From NCBI GenBank assembly GCA_017303735.1, contig JAFLCF010000041.1:1-26126 (forward strand): a stretch of 26,126 nucleotides of DNA, in the 5' to 3' direction. The notes under the pieces were generated by a model. The model worked only from the letters and a program-made list of their open reading frames with translations. It was not told the DNA's origin and did no database searches. Within the stretch, counting starts at the first letter, position 1, and each line of letters opens with the position of its first letter. This document shows, piece by piece, positions 23,505-26,126 of the stretch. Source of the stretch: Anaerolineae bacterium (GTDB lineage Bacteria; Chloroflexota; Anaerolineae; Anaerolineales; Villigracilaceae). A program made the position numbers and the translations under genes.

Positions 23505-24383
23505 ATGAAAATCCTTTTATTTGGGAAGACCGGGCAATTAGGTTGGGAGGCACATCGCACCTTGTCTCCTTTGGGTGAGATATATGCAATGGGTCCCAAG
23601 GACTTGGACTTGACCCGCCTGGATGAGCTGGCAAAGATCATCCGTGAGGTAAAGCCACAGGTCATCGTAAATGCCTCGGCATATACCGCCGTCGACCGGG
23701 CGGAAGCCGAGCCGGATCTTGCGATGACGATCAATGCAAAAGCGCCGGGCATCATGGCAGAAGAGGCGCGCAAGCTCAACGCCCCATTTATCCACGTCTC
23801 GACTGATTACGTCTTTGATGGCAAGAAGGACACTCCTTACATTGAAGAAGATGAGACGAATCCGCTCAACGTGTATGGTCAAAGCAAATTGGTGGGCGAG
23901 CAGGCTATCGGTCAGGTGGGAGGCGCGTATGTCATCCTGCGTACGAGCTGGGTGTATAGCCTGCGAGGAGATAGTTTTGTCACAAAGATTCTTGCCTGGT
24001 CGCGAAAGCAGGAAACTCTCAAGATCGTTTCGGATCAAATAGGAAGCCCCACTTGTGCGCGTATGTTGGCGCAAGCGATATCTGGGATGGTGGCTCAAGG
24101 CAAGCCCGATCTGCAGATGTATTTTGGGGAGCGCAGCGGCGTCTGTCATTTGGGTGGAGCAGGGAGCGTCTCTCGGCTTGATTTTGCAAAAGCGATCTTG
24201 CGATTCGATCCCCGTTTTAACGAGCAGGTGACCAAACGCCTCGAACCCGCCCTGACAGCTGATTTCCCGACCCCAGCCTTACGCCCTCTGAAAACTGCTT
24301 TGGATTGCACAAAATTTGAGAGGACATTTGGGCTTTCGCTGCCTGCCTGGGAGGACTCTCTGCGTTTGGCAATGGGGGAATAG
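23505..24383 (+). CDS. rfbD: dTDP-4-dehydrorhamnose reductase
   Basis: Last step of the pathway: NAD(P)H-dependent reduction to dTDP-L-rhamnose. 292 residues. Cofactor-binding FGKTGQLGWE lies at 6-15, the motif NASAYTAVDRAE at 56-67, STDYVFDG at 99-106, and the catalytic Tyr124 and Lys128 in YGQSK. It follows rfbA by eight bases and ends the operon. With rfbC, rfbB and rfbA it makes a complete route, presumably for rhamnose in surface polysaccharide or glycoprotein; no glycosyltransferase is visible in the window. Confidence 0.95.
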   Translation: MKILLFGKTGQLGWEAHRTLSPLGEIYAMGPKDLDLTRLDELAKIIREVKPQVIVNASAYTAVDRAEAEPDLAMTINAKAPGIMAEEARKLNAPFIHVSTDYVFDGKKDTPYIEEDETNPLNVYGQSKLVGEQAIGQVGGAYVILRTSWVYSLRGDSFVTKILAWSRKQETLKIVSDQIGSPTCARMLAQAISGMVAQGKPDLQMYFGERSGVCHLGGAGSVSRLDFAKAILRFDPRFNEQVTKRLEPALTADFPTPALRPLKTALDCTKFERTFGLSLPAWEDSLRLAMGE

Positions 24384-24464
24384 GCTTGCAGAATTGAAAG
24401 ATTTTTTTTGTATGGGCGACATTACCCTTACAGAACAGAAAATCTCTCCAGTCCTGAATTGTTA

Positions 24465-24470
24465 TATAAT
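24465..24470 (+). promoter_or_regulatory. Possible -10 box of the surface protein gene
   Basis: TATAAT, 114 bases before the ATG in the 200-base gap after the rhamnose operon. There is no convincing -35 at the usual distance, so this is a weak call. The rest of the gap (24384-24583) shows nothing recognisable. Confidence 0.3.
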
Positions 24471-24583
24471 GAATTGATCGTAGTGCATAAAGATCAATTA
24501 ACTCTTAATATTATGAAGCAGATTTTTAGCACTCATGTTAACGTGGAATTTTCCTGACCGAGTTAAAGAAAGGTTTGAAGACC

Positions 24584-26126
24584 ATGAATTTTAAAAAACA
24601 ATTTATACATATAGTAGATCGCGGCTTTCGTGCCATTCTCGTTAGCTTGCTGGTGTTGTCTTTTCTGACTACATCGCCTACGCGTGCCGCTGGTCTGCCT
24701 AATCTTACTGTAAATATGGTTCTTAATGGTGGGAACTTAATTCCGCTTGAAACTGGCAGAACTTTCACTATCACGGTGAGCAATATTGGTGATATTCCTA
24801 CCACCGGACCTGCGACGGTGGTCTTTTCAGAAGATACAGTACCAATCGGATTGACAGTTACCTCCATCAGCGGAACCGACTGGAACTGCACCTTGGGCAC
24901 CCTATCCTGTACGCGCTCTGACTTCTTAAATAATGGCGAAAGCTACTCTGATATCACTGTGACTGTGACCGTACTGGTAGGGGCATTGCCCGAGGTCATT
25001 ACCAAGGCAGTTGTTTCTGGCGGCGGTTCAGATGATGACCCTGATAATAATACTTGGTCCGTTACCTCTGACGTTAATGCCAAAGCAGATCTGCGCATTA
25101 TTGGCTATGAACTTCGCAATGCGGACAAATCTGCTGTGATCACCAAACCCGAACCTAATGAGACCTTTTGGGTTCGTATGACCATTCAGAATCAAGGCGG
25201 TGTGGGGGGGGGGGTTTCAAGCCTCCAATTTTATACAAGTGTGTTTTTGGATGACAAACCAAATTATGGAGCCGACCATGACTCCGATGGAATCGCCCTT
25301 CCTCCCGGATACCCGGTGACCTTGACTTTAGGCGAGACGACCGATTATCAAGGCTATAAAGTTACGAACGCAAGTGCGCAAAATGGCGCAGGATGCGTAT
25401 ATTATGACCCGAATAATCAGATTAATCCGGTAGCTACTGAAGTTCTTACAGAACGCGGTAATTATCATCCATTTCAATTTTTGCCAGGTTTGGCAGCTGG
25501 CGCTACTTCGACTTACGATGTTGAGATCAACTATCCTGAAGCACAATACAGTGACCCAATATATGACGGTATTATTCGCACAGGTTTACCAGCCGGTTCT
25601 TATAATATCTACTTATATGCCGATCCATCTTGCCAAGTGAATGAGGTTGCAGAAACTAATAATGCCTATGGACCTATTCCGGTGTATGTGGGTTCACGAG
25701 TAGATGTTACGATTGGAGGGAATTTTATAAGTGATTATTACCTCGCAACTTCAGCTAGCCAGCGCGTGAACTACCCAACCCTAGATGCCGGTCCGGTCAA
25801 GATCGAGAGTATAAGTGGCGCACCAATCATCGCCGCCCTGCGCGAAGCTTGGAACAACCAACAAACCGGCTTGCTCTCCAGCACCAGCTTTGCACAGTTG
25901 ATGGGTATCCCCGCCGAGCAATTGTCCGATACCTACTACCTGCCCCACTACAACGATCTGTCGCCACTCCTGGATGCTCAACTGCGCATTGGGAATGTCG
26001 ACACTACGACAGCCACAGTGGCGATCACGATCGGGGGGGTCTTGCAGGAGACGGTCAACATTGCTCCGGGTGCCAGCTATCGGGTGAACTACCCGACCTT
26101 GGATGCGGGTCCGGTCAAGGTGGAGA
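24584..26126 (+). CDS. Secreted CARDB/DUF11-like surface repeat protein (3' partial)
   Basis: An open frame running off the right edge (514 residues visible). The N-terminus is a signal peptide: basic start MNFKKQFIHIVDRGFR, hydrophobic ILVSLLVLSFLTT, probable cleavage after PTRA. Residues about 38-165 resemble a DUF11-type beta-sandwich (FTITVSNIGDIPTTGPATVV). About 175-380 resemble CARDB-like domains (MTIQNQGG, SCQVNEVAETNNAYG). From about 390 a repeat unit begins with RVNYPTLDAGPVKIES and recurs 318 bases later; it contains APIIAALREAW and SFAQLMGIPAEQLSDTYYLP. Such repeats are familiar in Anaerolineae surface proteins. An 11-G run at 25204-25214 sits in the frame. It is probably cell-wall or sheath associated. 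Confidence 0.85.
   Translation, partial: MNFKKQFIHIVDRGFRAILVSLLVLSFLTTSPTRAAGLPNLTVNMVLNGGNLIPLETGRTFTITVSNIGDIPTTGPATVVFSEDTVPIGLTVTSISGTDWNCTLGTLSCTRSDFLNNGESYSDITVTVTVLVGALPEVITKAVVSGGGSDDDPDNNTWSVTSDVNAKADLRIIGYELRNADKSAVITKPEPNETFWVRMTIQNQGGVGGGVSSLQFYTSVFLDDKPNYGADHDSDGIALPPGYPVTLTLGETTDYQGYKVTNASAQNGAGCVYYDPNNQINPVATEVLTERGNYHPFQFLPGLAAGATSTYDVEINYPEAQYSDPIYDGIIRTGLPAGSYNIYLYADPSCQVNEVAETNNAYGPIPVYVGSRVDVTIGGNFISDYYLATSASQRVNYPTLDAGPVKIESISGAPIIAALREAWNNQQTGLLSSTSFAQLMGIPAEQLSDTYYLPHYNDLSPLLDAQLRIGNVDTTTATVAITIGGVLQETVNIAPGASYRVNYPTLDAGPVKVE
25204..25214 (+). repeat. Homopolymeric G11 tract inside a coding region
   Basis: Eleven consecutive G in the frame of the secreted protein, encoding the glycines of QGGVGGGVSS. 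The frame is intact on both sides at this length. Gain or loss of one base would truncate the protein, as in phase-variable surface genes. Confidence 0.8.
25766..26126 (+). repeat. 318-bp tandem coding repeat (second copy cut by window end)
   Basis: The segment starting GTGAACTACCC at 25766 recurs from 26084 with a few, mostly synonymous, changes, giving a 106-residue period. The start of the second unit is visible as RVNYPTLDAGPVKVE. Confidence 0.8.

Noticed and set aside
24538..24900. A 120-codon minus-strand frame at the surface protein start
   Set aside because: Antisense to a gene with a clear signal peptide and domain pattern; no ribosome binding site or family features.

Overview
The window looks like a chromosomal segment of a Chloroflexota bacterium, most likely of the Anaerolineae. 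This is inferred from the mix of protein families, especially the secreted protein with 106-residue repeats at the right end, from a tRNA gene that does not encode CCA, and from the many short palindromic repeats between genes. No taxonomic search could be run.

Left flank (1-8092). A 5'-truncated CorA-type metal transporter is followed by an SMP-30/gluconolactonase-like gene that ends in a 19-bp terminator stem. The minus strand then carries an ABC-2 exporter pair (ATPase and permease, ATGA overlap), an anti-sigma factor and its ECF sigma factor (ATGA overlap), a YgjP-type metallopeptidase, and a flavin-containing monooxygenase that overlaps the peptidase gene. The intergenic spaces hold a MITE-like element, a nested palindrome, and a cluster of REP-like hairpins.

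Genomic island (8093-16808). A perfect 46-bp direct repeat brackets about 8.7 kb of visibly AT-rich DNA. The right copy is the 3' half of an intact tRNA(CAU) gene with a good promoter, and the left copy is only the 3' half. A decayed tyrosine-recombinase gene (early stop, then truncated) lies next to the tRNA and is joined head to head with a fragment of a type I restriction HsdR gene. The cargo is: (i) a P-loop ATPase fused to an OmpR-type winged helix; (ii) a DUF4062 protein with an unrecognised C-terminal region; (iii) a possible small RNA unit; (iv) a 1322-residue protein with two STAND-like NTPase modules and TPR repeats, with a very good internal ribosome binding site between the modules; (v) a convergent 64-codon gene for a membrane peptide ending in a polyproline tail. 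The layout suggests an uncharacterised defence or conflict module. That is inference from domain content and location.

The left att site also carries the relic of a second integrase leader. Both leaders can fold a 12-bp hairpin over the integrase start codon, and the differences between them preserve pairing. The tRNA therefore appears to have been used by related elements more than once.

Right flank (16838-26126). A REC-GGDEF protein is convergent with an operon of flavin amine oxidase, azlC and azlD. A separately terminated thiol peroxidase gene is divergent from a complete dTDP-L-rhamnose operon (rfbC-rfbB-rfbA-rfbD). The window ends inside a secreted repeat protein whose reading frame contains an 11-G run, a possible phase-variation site. 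The rhamnose operon and this protein together suggest a cell-surface locus.
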